The position numbers and the translations under genes were made by a program. The notes beneath the pieces were generated by a model. It worked only from the letters and a program-made list of their open reading frames with translations. It had not been told where the DNA came from and ran no database searches. Below are positions 55,795 through 64,000 of a stretch of 64,000 bases of DNA, piece after piece. The DNA lies in contig NC_133536.1 in assembly GCF_048544455.1 (NCBI RefSeq), forward strand, positions 28,770,152 to 28,834,151, written 5' to 3'. Numbering within the stretch: the stretch's first letter is position 1; each line of letters starts with the position of its first letter. The DNA is from Silene latifolia. Taxonomy: Eukaryota > Streptophyta > Magnoliopsida > Caryophyllales > Caryophyllaceae.

Positions 55795-55990
55795 CAAACA
55801 CAGATCAGCTACAGCCACACCACACAAAAACCCTAACACAAACACAATAAACATACACAAACACAAACACAAACACAAACACAAACACAAACACACTTTC
55901 TCATCGTCTCTTTCTCTCTTCCTCATCGTCGCTTTATCATCTCGCTGTCACTGTTGGTTTCATCGTCTCTTACTTTCTCTAATTATCAGG
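55795..55990 (+). other. 5'UTR-like piece ending at a splice-donor-like site, in the CACTA element
   Basis: Begins with CACAAAAACCCTAACACAAAC, runs through an (ACAAAC)n microsatellite (about 55855-55896) and a pyrimidine-rich TCTCTTTCTC stretch, and ends TTATCAG followed by GTAAATATGC, which fits an exon end and 5' splice site. No start codon precedes it in a long frame. Possibly the first exon of a captured host gene. Confidence 0.4.
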
Positions 55991-56270
55991 TAAATATGCA
56001 TGATTTAATTTAGGTTTTGTCATCTCAGTCATTATTTTCTTTCTCAAATTATTTCATTTGCATGTGTTTTTATCGATCATTATGTTCTTTCTCTAAGTAT
56101 TATTCGCTTAATTAGTTTTGTCACTGTTGTTTTTCTGCGTTTATTAGCTTGTAAAACAAATTAAATAAAATAAAACAAAGAAGAAGCAAGATGATAGAGA
56201 GGAATGCATGATAAACTTAATTAATTAATTAATATATATAAATACATAAATACATAAATTAAAAAACGAA

Positions 56271-56559
56271 TTACATTGATAAAAATGCAATTCTTAGATA
56301 TACATAGAGAGTCTCATTCTCTTCTATGATATCAGTCCTCTCCTCCTTAGCTATTTGGATGTTTCGTTCAGCAGTTGCTATATCGTCATATAGCTGCAAC
56401 AACTGCTGCTCTGTCAAGCCATTTTTTTTTGGCGTCCTTGAGTGCGGTCCGAGCGTCCTCAAGGTAGCTTCTGTACCTGTCCTCGATGTCTAGCAACCGG
56501 CGGATGAAACTCCTGTTGTGCTCGGTCATAGTAACAGTCTTACAGATGGTATCATTCAT
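56271..56559 (-). pseudogene. captured coiled-coil protein gene fragment in the CACTA element
   Basis: ATG 56559 (MNDTICKTVTMTEHN) starts a frame with RSFIRRLLDIEDRYRSYLED and a Lys run; a run of nine A near 56422 then moves the frame to a premature stop. In the neighbouring frame the protein continues through LTEQQLLQLYDDIATAERN to an end at 56271. The combined pattern is charged, helical and coiled-coil-like, about 95 residues. TATAAATA at 56673-56680 and an AAACCCTAA-type leader lie upstream, so this looks like a gene with its promoter. No family recognised. Confidence 0.5.
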
Positions 56560-57177
56560 TGTTGATGAAGTTTGGAGTTTGTTTGAAAGATTTAGGGTTT
56601 GGAGTTTGTTTTAGCAGTTAGGGTTTAGAGATATATAGTGAGATAATGGAATGGTGGTTGAGATAATGCATGTATTTATACTAAGTAATGTGTCTTTTGA
56701 GTTGTTTTTTAATTAATATATGTTTAGGAAGTTGTGCCATATATCATATCTCTGCTTCAAATCTTATTATAACCCTTCTCATTCCATATATTATCCATTC
56801 ATATGCAGGGATTGGCAGTAATAATGTATGCATCGGAATTATAACGGGCCGCCGTAATAATGCATGCTAGTAATATTTAATTTTTTTTTTTTTTTTTTTT
56901 AAATAAACAACAACGGTTATTTAAAAAAAACCCGTTGTCTTTAGTTATAATAACGGTTTTTTATACTGTAACCGTTGTTATAACTTTCCCACCAAAATTT
57001 AGTCACCATTTCCAAAACGGTTTTTTCTACTTTAAAGCGTTGTTAATAGTTTTCACAACGGGTTTCTTAGAAAAACTAACCGTTGTTAAAACCTACTACA
57101 ACGGACGCTTTAACAACGTCCGCTTTTTTATATAACGTTTTTAACCGTTGTTATAGCCTGTATCTGTAGTAGTGCAT

Positions 57178-58877
57178 CTACTGCCTCATCCCCACCCCCT
57201 CCCCCACCTCCTCCACCCCCATCTCGCACTGTTGTTACTCGTTTAGTAAACAACATTCGAAAGCCTAATCCTAAATATGCCAAAGTCACCACTGTCTCCC
57301 GTCTTGCTACTCCTCACACGTTTCGTCAAGCTAAGCCAACTCCGACCCTTGTTGGTCTGCTGCAATGAATGAGGAGTATGAAGCTCTCCGTCTTAATGAA
57401 ACGTGGCAGCTTGTTCCTCCCGACTCCACTTATGATGTTGTTGGGTATAAGTGGGTATATCGTATAAAATATAATCCCGCCAATTCCGTTCAAAAATTTA
57501 AGGCCCGTCTTGTTGCAAAAGGTTTTCACCAACAAGCTGGTCTCGATTACTCTGACACGTTTAGCCCCGTTGTCAAGCCCACCACTATTCGTCTTATTCT
57601 TACCCTTGCTCTCTCTCAAAACTGGTCCCTCCGTCAACTCGACATCAATAATGCGTTTATTCAAGGTACTCTTACGGAGACTGTCCATATGTGTCAACCT
57701 CCAAGTTTTGTTGATCCAGATCATCCTGACCATGTGTGCCACCTTCGCAAAGCCATCTATGGTCTTAAACAAGCTCCTCGAGCTTGGTATAATGAGCTCA
57801 AATCTTTTCTCCTATGCTATGGTTTTCATCCCACAGTCTCGGATTGCTCTCTGTTTCTCTACTCGCATAACTCCTCTGTTCTTTATCTTTTGGTGTACGT
57901 TGACGATATTATTGTCACGGGCTCCTCATCGTCAGTTATCAACATATTCGTTCAAGCTCTCGCAACCAGGTTCTCGCTTAAGGACTTGGGACCACTCTCC
58001 TATTTCTTGGGTGTTGAGGTCACCCCTAACCCGGCTGGTTTGCTTCTCACGCAGACCAAGTATATATATGACCTGCTTTCCCGATATAAAATGTTAGATG
58101 ACAAACCTGTACCCACCCCTCTAGCCACCTATCCCCTTCTCGTCTCTGGTCACGACTCATCCATTCCCAACCCGAGTGCTTATCGTGGGTAGTTTGCAAT
58201 ATCTGTCTCTTACTCGACCTGACATCTCTTACTCTGCTAACAAGTTAGCTCAGTTTTTACAGGATCCTCAGGAGTCGCATTGGACTTCTCTGAAGCGCCT
58301 CCTCCGTTATCTTAAAGGTACTCTATCGCTTGGTTTACAGCTGTATCGTTATTCTCCTCTTATACTACACGCTTTCTGTGATGCCGACTGGGGTGGTGCT
58401 ACTGCTGATTATGTCGCCACCTCGGGATATCTTGTTTATCTTGGTCGATCACCCATTTCGTGGTCGTCTAAGAAGCAAAAGGCTCTTACTTGTTCCTCCA
58501 CTGAAGCTGAGTTTCGTGCTATTGCTGCTACTACTGCCGAGCTTCTTTGGTTACGCTCTTTGTTAAGTGAACTTCATCTTCCACTACGGTCTCCTCCTAC
58601 TATCTATTGTGACAATCTTAGTGCTACTAATTACTCTGCGAATCCTGTCTTTCATTCCCTTATCAAGCATTTGGCTATTGCGTTTCATTTTGTGCGTGAA
58701 CATGTCCAAAAGGGCTTGCTTCGTGTCTCTCATGTGTCCAGTGCTGATCAACTTGCGGATGGTCTGACAAAGCCTCTATCTCGTGCCCGGTTTCATCTTC
58801 TGCTTTCCAAGATTGGTCTTATCCAAGGATCATCCAACTTGCGGGAGCATGATAAACATAATAATATATCATCTTAG
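57178..58877 (+). pseudogene. copia RT and RNase H
   Basis: A Pro-rich linker resumes after the CACTA element; one frameshift lies just before MNEEYEALRLNETW (57365). RT has KWVYRIKYN, RLVAKGFHQQ, QLDINNAFIQG, AIYGLKQAPRAW and the catalytic VYVDDIIVTG at about 57893. A frameshift near 58186 leads into RNase H: RPDISYSANKLAQF, HAFCDADWGGA, SWSSKKQKAL, SSTEAEFRA, IYCDNLSATNYSANPVFH, KHLAIAFHFVRE, LADGLTKPL. The stop lies inside the right LTR. Apart from two frameshifts this is the best kept pol of the copia elements here. Confidence 0.9.
58839..58849 (+). promoter_or_regulatory. polypurine tract of the outer copia element
   Basis: TTGCGGGAGCA directly before the right LTR; it overlaps the end of the RNase H frame. 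Confidence 0.7.
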
Positions 58878-59072
58878 TTGTCTTTCCTTATTTTGTTTAT
58901 ATTTAGTTTCCATCATATAGGTTATTGTATTTTCCTATTTCTGATTGTAATCTTTGTATTCCTTATATCGCTTTCCTTATTCTAGGCTAGGTTTTGTCTT
59001 CCTCAAGTCATGTATGCTTGTATATATACTCGGTTTCATATCAATGTTAATTAAGCTTTTCTAAATCTTATA
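58850..59072 (+). repeat. 3' LTR of the outer copia element
   Basis: 223 bp, about six changes from the left LTR, again ending in TTATA. It is followed by the target duplication CATTG at 59073-59077. Confidence 0.9.
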
Positions 59073-59077
59073 CATTG

Positions 59078-59205
59078 TTCTTTTCTTCTGCATTAAGATT
59101 ATCAGCGGTATTAGAGCTTCGACTCATGATCCTCTAGACTATTCTAATGGAAGTCTTCAAAATATCCTTTCAACTGTAGTATGGGGAAGAGATGCACTCA
59201 AAAAG
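59078..59205 (+). other. older element leader remnant between two copia elements
   Basis: Continues the sequence left of 41634. It has GCGGTATTAGAGCTTCG, a weak tRNA-Met primer-site look-alike, but no ORF. Confidence 0.35.
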
Positions 59206-60499
59206 TGTTGGAACATGTGTCCTCAACAATAGTGCAATCACATGTTTAAATCTCATATTAAGAATACGTAAGGGATGATTCATTTATATAGTCAACTGAT
59301 CATCATTAATCGGTAATGATTGGCTAACTAGAGTTTGACATTACTTTCGTTTGACGGTGGTGATCAGTTGATCCCTTAAGGTCACACCTAAAGGACAATT
59401 CCCTTAATAGACAAATTGATTAACTGTATGACGATACAAGTTAATCAATTCCTTAAAATTGAACAATTCAATTGTGAGAGAGAATAATAATATCGTATTG
59501 TAATGGGATTAAATAAGATTTATTTTAGTAATTGAAATACTTTATTACTAAAATTGATTATTGTTTGTGAAACAATAGAGATAAGAATGAATGGTTAGTT
59601 ATAATAACAAGATGTTGTGAATTATAATTATATGACCCATTTTATTTATGTGATCAAGTATCACTAGTCAATTTGTTGTATGTAATTTAATTAATTTATA
59701 AAATTGATATTTATTTGATAAATATGCATTAAATTAATTAATAACATGTAACATACTACATGTGACATATTGTGTGACAAATGACAAATTGACAAAATAA
59801 AATGGTAGTCCATTTTATGTGATATGGACCAAAATATGGAGGGAGTAGTGATAGATTGTGGTTGTTTTATTTTATTTGATAAAATAGCTAATCATACCTA
59901 TACTACAATTCTTACACACCTACTCTTACATGTCTTACACAACCTATTTCTTGTGAAGACCAAAAGGAAAAAGGAAGATTCCCTTTTGGACATACTCCAA
60001 CCGGTCTTCCCTCCTCTTCTTAAGAGAATTTTGTTCTCTTATTGTTCATTCATTAACATTACATGCAAAAATTGCTCTATTTTCTCAACCTCTCTCTAAA
60101 ACAAGTTTTTAGACAACAAAATTGTTCATAAAATTCTAATATCAAAATAAGGTTACTAGTGTAGTAATAATAACAATATTAGAATTAATTTTAAGGGTAC
60201 TAGTGTATTAATCTAGTTAATTAGTATACTAGTTTAAGGGATTAGTCTTGGGTGCAATCAAAGGAGAATCTCTACATTGGGATTTTGGAGGATCATACAT
60301 CATTTTAAGCTCAAGAACAAATAAGTAAGGTGACCTTATTTGTGCCCAATATTTTGAAACATATAACAATGTAAGGGACATTGTTTTTCCTTATTAATCT
60401 CTTATTTTGTTATGCATGCACTAGATCTAAAGAACACAAATTAAGAAGTTAATTAGTTCACTATTAGAAGAGTCTAATAATAGTTATATGAACCTAACA
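59206..60499 (+). repeat. 5' LTR of the right-edge copia element
   Basis: 1294 bp, TGTTGGAACATGTGTCCTC to AACCTAACA, fixed on the right by the primer site. Early parts match the LTR at 15530 in plan (TGATCAGTTGATCCC versus GATCAATTGGTCCC, then AAGGTCACACCTA). Confidence 0.85.
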
Positions 60500-60501
60500 A
60501 G

Positions 60502-60513
60502 TGGTATCAGAGC
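60502..60513 (+). promoter_or_regulatory. primer binding site for initiator tRNA-Met
   Basis: TGGTATCAGAGC two bases after the LTR. Confidence 0.92.
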
Positions 60514-62775
60514 ATAGGATATTGCATGCATAATCGGTTATTGTTTTTCCGAGTAAAAATGTTAACATATAAAACTAAAAATTTGTGATTTATAACAGTA
60601 AGTCATGAAACCATGATGCATGTTTTATATTCTGGTCCTAAAATGTTTTTAGGTCATTTTTAAGATTTATGGTAATTTATTGTTCATTTTTATGATTTTT
60701 AGTGAAATAATTACATTTTTATGAGTAAAATGACCTTTTATTCATTAAAATAAGTTAACCTTCATTAATGGCCGTGATATTTTAGTATGACCTCACATGA
60801 ATATTTTATGTATTGCATGTAAAATATCATATTAATGTGATTAATATTTCATGATTTATGATTTTTATGTGATAAAAAGGCATAAATGGAGGTTAAATGA
60901 CTAAAAATGGTTAAACTTATTCTCTGACCTTAAATATTTTATATGACCTCACATGCATATTTTACAAGTTGTGTGTAAAATCTCGTATTAATTTGATTAA
61001 TATTGCATAATTTATGATTTTTATGAGATAAAAATAGATTAAAAGAGGTAAAATGGTTAAATATAGTTAAACTTCGAACCAGGCTATGAGATTTTAATAT
61101 GTTGTCACATGCATGATTTACACACTGTATGTAAATTTTGAGATGAAATGATTTCATTTTGCATGATTTATGAATTTTTAGTGTAAAAATGGCATAAATA
61201 ATGACTATTTTCGCATAAATAGCTAAAATGAATTACATGGTATGAGAAAATTATTTTAGATTTAATAAATATCCCACTTATCAGATCTAAAGTTGTAAAA
61301 TTGATTGGATTAATTTTTGGATACTTTAGATGTTTTATGAGATAAAACCGATAAATTGCAACTGTATTTTCTTGAAATAAATTCGAAAATTTTAACCATG
61401 ATTTTTGATATTATGCGTGTCATGGAATTATTCCAGAATGTTCAAAAATTTAAAATTCAAAATTATTATAATTTAATTTGGATTTATTTCATAAATGTTA
61501 TGATTTTAAGGTAAAAAATGAGCATAAAATTAAATCAAGTTGAATTATTGTCAAAAATTGAGTGATGACTAATTTTTGAGTCCTAAGAGTGTTAGGATAA
61601 TTAACTTGAGCTTAAATGTGATTTAAGTGTTAATTTGAGATTTTAAGAAGTTATGATCACGCATTTCCATAAAACCGGGTTATGTAATCGATATAAGTTA
61701 AACAGGGCGATTTGGCACATAATTTGGCATGATAGATACATATTATAATGCTGCATATTTTAATTGTTGAATGTCTTTTATTTATGTAATTTTAAATTAT
61801 GTAATTTTATCTTAGTATGACCTTAGTTTTAATCGATATTACCCGTAATGAAAGGGAATATTGATTCGGTTGGAATTTAATGTGATCTCGTATCACTTTT
61901 ATTTTTACTAGTTTTTCCATATTACAAATGTATAATAGGAATAGCTTTGTATTTTTATTATTATTTGTAATCATGGAGTTTCTTCAAGACGGTGCCATTC
62001 GGAAAGGCGTTCCGACGAAGACGGTGTTCTTGAGAGGCGTGTCACTTGAAGATTCAAGGGACCAATGGAGTTGGTTTCCGAATATGTAATAGATTATTTG
62101 ATTTTCTATTTTAGGAAGTCCATACTAGGAATTTATTATTATTGCTTAGCATTTCTTTTAATATGTTGCATGCATTGCCAAATCGCCATAACAACACATG
62201 CATATCATATCGAGTCATCGACCGTGTCAATTAAAATTATCGTAGTTCACCGCTTTAGTTCACTTAAAAACGTGATAGATAATAAATTGACAAGACCTCT
62301 CACTAAATAATAATTGAGAATTAGCATTACCAAATAGTAGAAACCATGAGTCCCAATTTCATGAGGAAGTAGGCTCGGCTCACCGAGGTGCTAAACTTGT
62401 TACGTTGGGTAAGTGGGTAATAAGAAGTTATTACATCAAAATTTGGATTGAGCTCAACGGAAGTATTCGTGACCGTAGTTGCATGTGTTCCGGGCTAAAG
62501 ATAAATATTAAAGTAATTTTTATCGACCGAGAGTTCTAGAGGTAGAATCGATTAAGAGGTTAATCCACTGAGTTATATTAATAATGGATGAATCGGCTCA
62601 CCGTGCCCGAATTAATATGAATTTGGATCTCGGGATCATTTATAATAGTTGGGTAGATGTCACTATATAAATGTTTAAAACTTGTTTAAAATATTTACAA
62701 GTATTATTAAAACGATAGATGTTTATTAATTCCTTCACTTCCTATTTTGTAGTCGAAATCGTTTTCTCAATTGCA
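60514..62775 (+). other. AT-rich leader of the right-edge copia element
   Basis: Over 2 kb with no supported ORF. It contains three tandem units (about 60776-61230) listed separately. The part 62330-62480 (GAGGAAGTAGGCTCG...TTACGTTGGGTAAGTGGGTAA) resembles 18140-18190 of the other copia leader, supporting kinship. Confidence 0.6.
60776..61230 (+). repeat. three imperfect tandem repeats of about 155 bp in the leader
   Basis: Units begin near 60776, 60934 and 61089 with (A)ATTTTA(G/T)TATG(A)CC TCACATG, then a TGTAAAAT stretch, then GATTTATGATTTTTATG-like and ending in GGTTAAA. They drift from unit to unit. Confidence 0.75.
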
Positions 62776-63690
62776 ATGGCAACTCCAATTTCATCCGCAA
62801 CCACTAGCACCAACACGCTCACCAATGTTTCATGGCTCCGATCCTTCATGGATCGTTTTAAGTTAGAAAAGAATGGGTCCAATTTCGTCGATTGGGACGC
62901 GCAACTTCGTTTGGTCGTGGAGGGTGACGACAAGATTCGTTACCTTATCGAGGCCTCTCCCGCCGAACCTAATGCTAGGTCTACCACCGCCACTGGGCAA
63001 GCCTATGAGGTTTACCAAAAGGAGTCGGCCGCGATCAAAAATGTGTTTATCTTCTCAATGGAGGCCGAACTCCAAAGAAGTGCTATAAAGATTAGCACCG
63101 CTCATGAGATCTATACAAAACATGTGACCATGTTTTCACGAGCTCCGAGGATCATACAATATAAAGCGGCATCCACATTCTTTGATCTCAACATAAGGAG
63201 GGCCAAAAAGTTAGCCCTCATGTGCTCAAGTTGATGGAGCATGTTGAGACCTTAAAATTGCAAAAGGTAGAGATTCCCGAGGAACTCGTCATTGATCGAA
63301 TTCTTCACTCCTTAAACAAAGTTAAGGCATATGTTCAATTCAGGGTGAATTTTAATATGCAAAACAAGAAAGTTTCTCTTGATGAGTTGCACAAAATGCT
63401 TGTGCAAGCCGCAAGGGACATGGGGCTAAGTGTTAGCACCACCAAGGATGTGCTCAATGTTAATCATAAGAGCAAAGGGAATTTCAAGAAAAGTGGGAAC
63501 AAGGGAAAGAAGCGAGTTCCCAATAAGAACAAAGGAAAGGCTTGTGAAGCTAGCTCCTCCAAGCCCAAGTACAGTACCTCATCCGGGGACAAGTGCCACT
63601 ATTGTTGTGGTGTTGGGCATTGGAAGAAATTGTTCAAAATATCTTGGCGATATTAAAGCTGGAAATGTTATTTTAGTAGGTAAATAACTA
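62776..63690 (+). pseudogene. copia gag, broken
   Basis: ATG 62776 (MATPISSATTSTNTLTN) is chosen over the upstream ATG because the other copia gag starts the same way. The capsid part has GSNFVDWDAQLRLVVEGDDKIRYL, then AAIKNVFIFSME and RAPRIIQYK. A frameshift near 63215 moves reading to LKLMEHVETLKL; the C-terminal part is Lys/Ser-rich, with the CCHC knuckle start CHYCCGVGHWK. A second frameshift in the knuckle (63625) removes its last Cys. It would be an RNA-packaging protein. Confidence 0.85.
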
Positions 63691-64000
63691 TCCCAATCTT
63701 TTATGTTTCGATCTCAACTTTGGTATTTTGATACAAGTTGTGATGATTACCCTTTTTATTGTAATTAGGGCATCCTAGCAAGGATAAAGGCAAGGAAAAG
63801 CAAGCTTAGAAGATCTTGAGGGAAGCTAGATGTAGCCGACCATGGTGTTAGATCTATGGAAGCTTGGCTTTATGTTGCTTTGTCTTTATTTTCATGTTGT
63901 ATTTTGAGATTTTAGAACTATTTTGATTTCCTTGTTCGACTTGGAAATTTGATTGTATCCTTTAAACAAGGGTTGTATTTTGGATATTGGTGACTTGGTT
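63691..64000 (+). other. sequence after gag at the right edge
   Basis: No clear protease or integrase. A frame near 63715 reads WYFDTSCDDY, which may be a decayed form of the WVLDTGCGSH protease motif seen in the related element. After that nothing is recognisable. Confidence 0.3.

Larger units (their letters stand above)
55520..57174. mobile_element. non-autonomous CACTA element (En/Spm type) with gene-like cargo
   Basis: 1655 bp. Ends are CACTACTACAAATCCAGGC and its inverted partner CACTACTACAGATACAGGC (two mismatches). The 3-bp target duplication is CAT (55517-55519 and 57175-57177). Subterminal regions 55545-55770 and 56905-57160 are packed with ACAACGGTT/AACCGTTGTT in both directions, the usual transposase binding sites of CACTA. 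There is no transposase. The middle holds a promoter-like unit on each strand (see 55795-55990 and 56271-56559). Confidence 0.93.
41639..59072 (+). mobile_element. Ty1/copia element with short LTRs, split by two insertions
   Basis: LTRs 41639-41860 and 58850-59072, target duplication CATTG (41634-41638 and 59073-59077). Internal order is gag, protease, integrase, RT, RNase H. It is split at 42251 by a chromovirus and at 55520 by a CACTA element; without them it is about 4.6 kb. Short LTRs and the gag type (LNYMSWKIQVESLL) suggest an Ale/Retrofit-like lineage. LTRs differ by about six changes in 222 bp, more than the LTRs of the inserted chromovirus. Confidence 0.93.
59206..64000 (+). mobile_element. 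Ty1/copia element, 5' part, running off the window
   Basis: LTR, primer site, 2.3-kb leader and gag of a copia element related to that at 15530-23867 (similar LTR start TGTTGGA, similar leader wording and gag). The left flank ends AAAAG, a candidate target duplication. The 3' LTR and pol lie beyond the window or are lost. Confidence 0.85.

Overview
The window reads as plant nuclear DNA, from a repeat-rich eudicot intergenic region. The evidence is plant-type LTR retrotransposons of both superfamilies, MITEs of four superfamilies, a plant-type SINE, a plant-specific DUF295 gene and a two-exon C2H2 zinc-finger gene. Caryophyllales is a guess from the general look of the repeats. There is no sign of bacterial, viral-genome or organellar DNA. 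Roughly four fifths is transposable element, most of it nested. Only two loci look like living host genes. All boundaries and LTR identities were judged by eye.

Left block (1-28254). An LTR end of a chromovirus-like Ty3 element lies at the edge (1-994). Next comes a Tat-lineage Ty3 element on the + strand (5' LTR 1146-3511, tRNA-Arg primer site, gag, RT, two RNase H domains, integrase broken off near 28254). Its coding region is interrupted by a related LTR (5890-8253) and by a 17-kb minus-strand non-autonomous LTR element (8377-25282, target duplication CCTTG). That element encodes one orphan, ATHILA-ORF1-like protein and carries arrays of the palindrome ACTCGATCGAGT. Nested inside it are a Helitron (about 13307-14232) and a young but coding-dead Ty1/copia element (15530-23867, target duplication CTACT).

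Middle block (28255-41638). A hAT MITE (28826-29351) and a hAT-like element containing a Stowaway MITE come first. The intact DUF295 gene (30995-32494) follows. A C2H2 zinc-finger gene lies on the minus strand (33989-34590). The rest is a decayed local duplication: DUF295 fragments at 35140-35490 and 39178-39785, four direct copies and one inverted copy of the gene's downstream module, a Tourist-like MITE, a copia RNase H fragment and a SINE.

Right block (41639-64000). A copia element with short LTRs (41639-59072, target duplication CATTG) is split by two insertions. One is an 11.2-kb minus-strand chromovirus (42251-53424, target duplication ATTCG) that itself holds a Stowaway MITE. The other is a 1.66-kb CACTA element (55520-57174, target duplication CAT) carrying gene-like cargo. 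A second copia element begins at 59206 (LTR, primer site, tandemly repeated leader, broken gag) and runs off the right edge.

The coding features are mostly not a pathway: they are gag, protease, reverse transcriptase, RNase H and integrase modules of several elements, nearly all disabled. The history is readable. Older elements served as targets for younger ones, and LTR divergence falls as nesting deepens wherever both LTRs are present.
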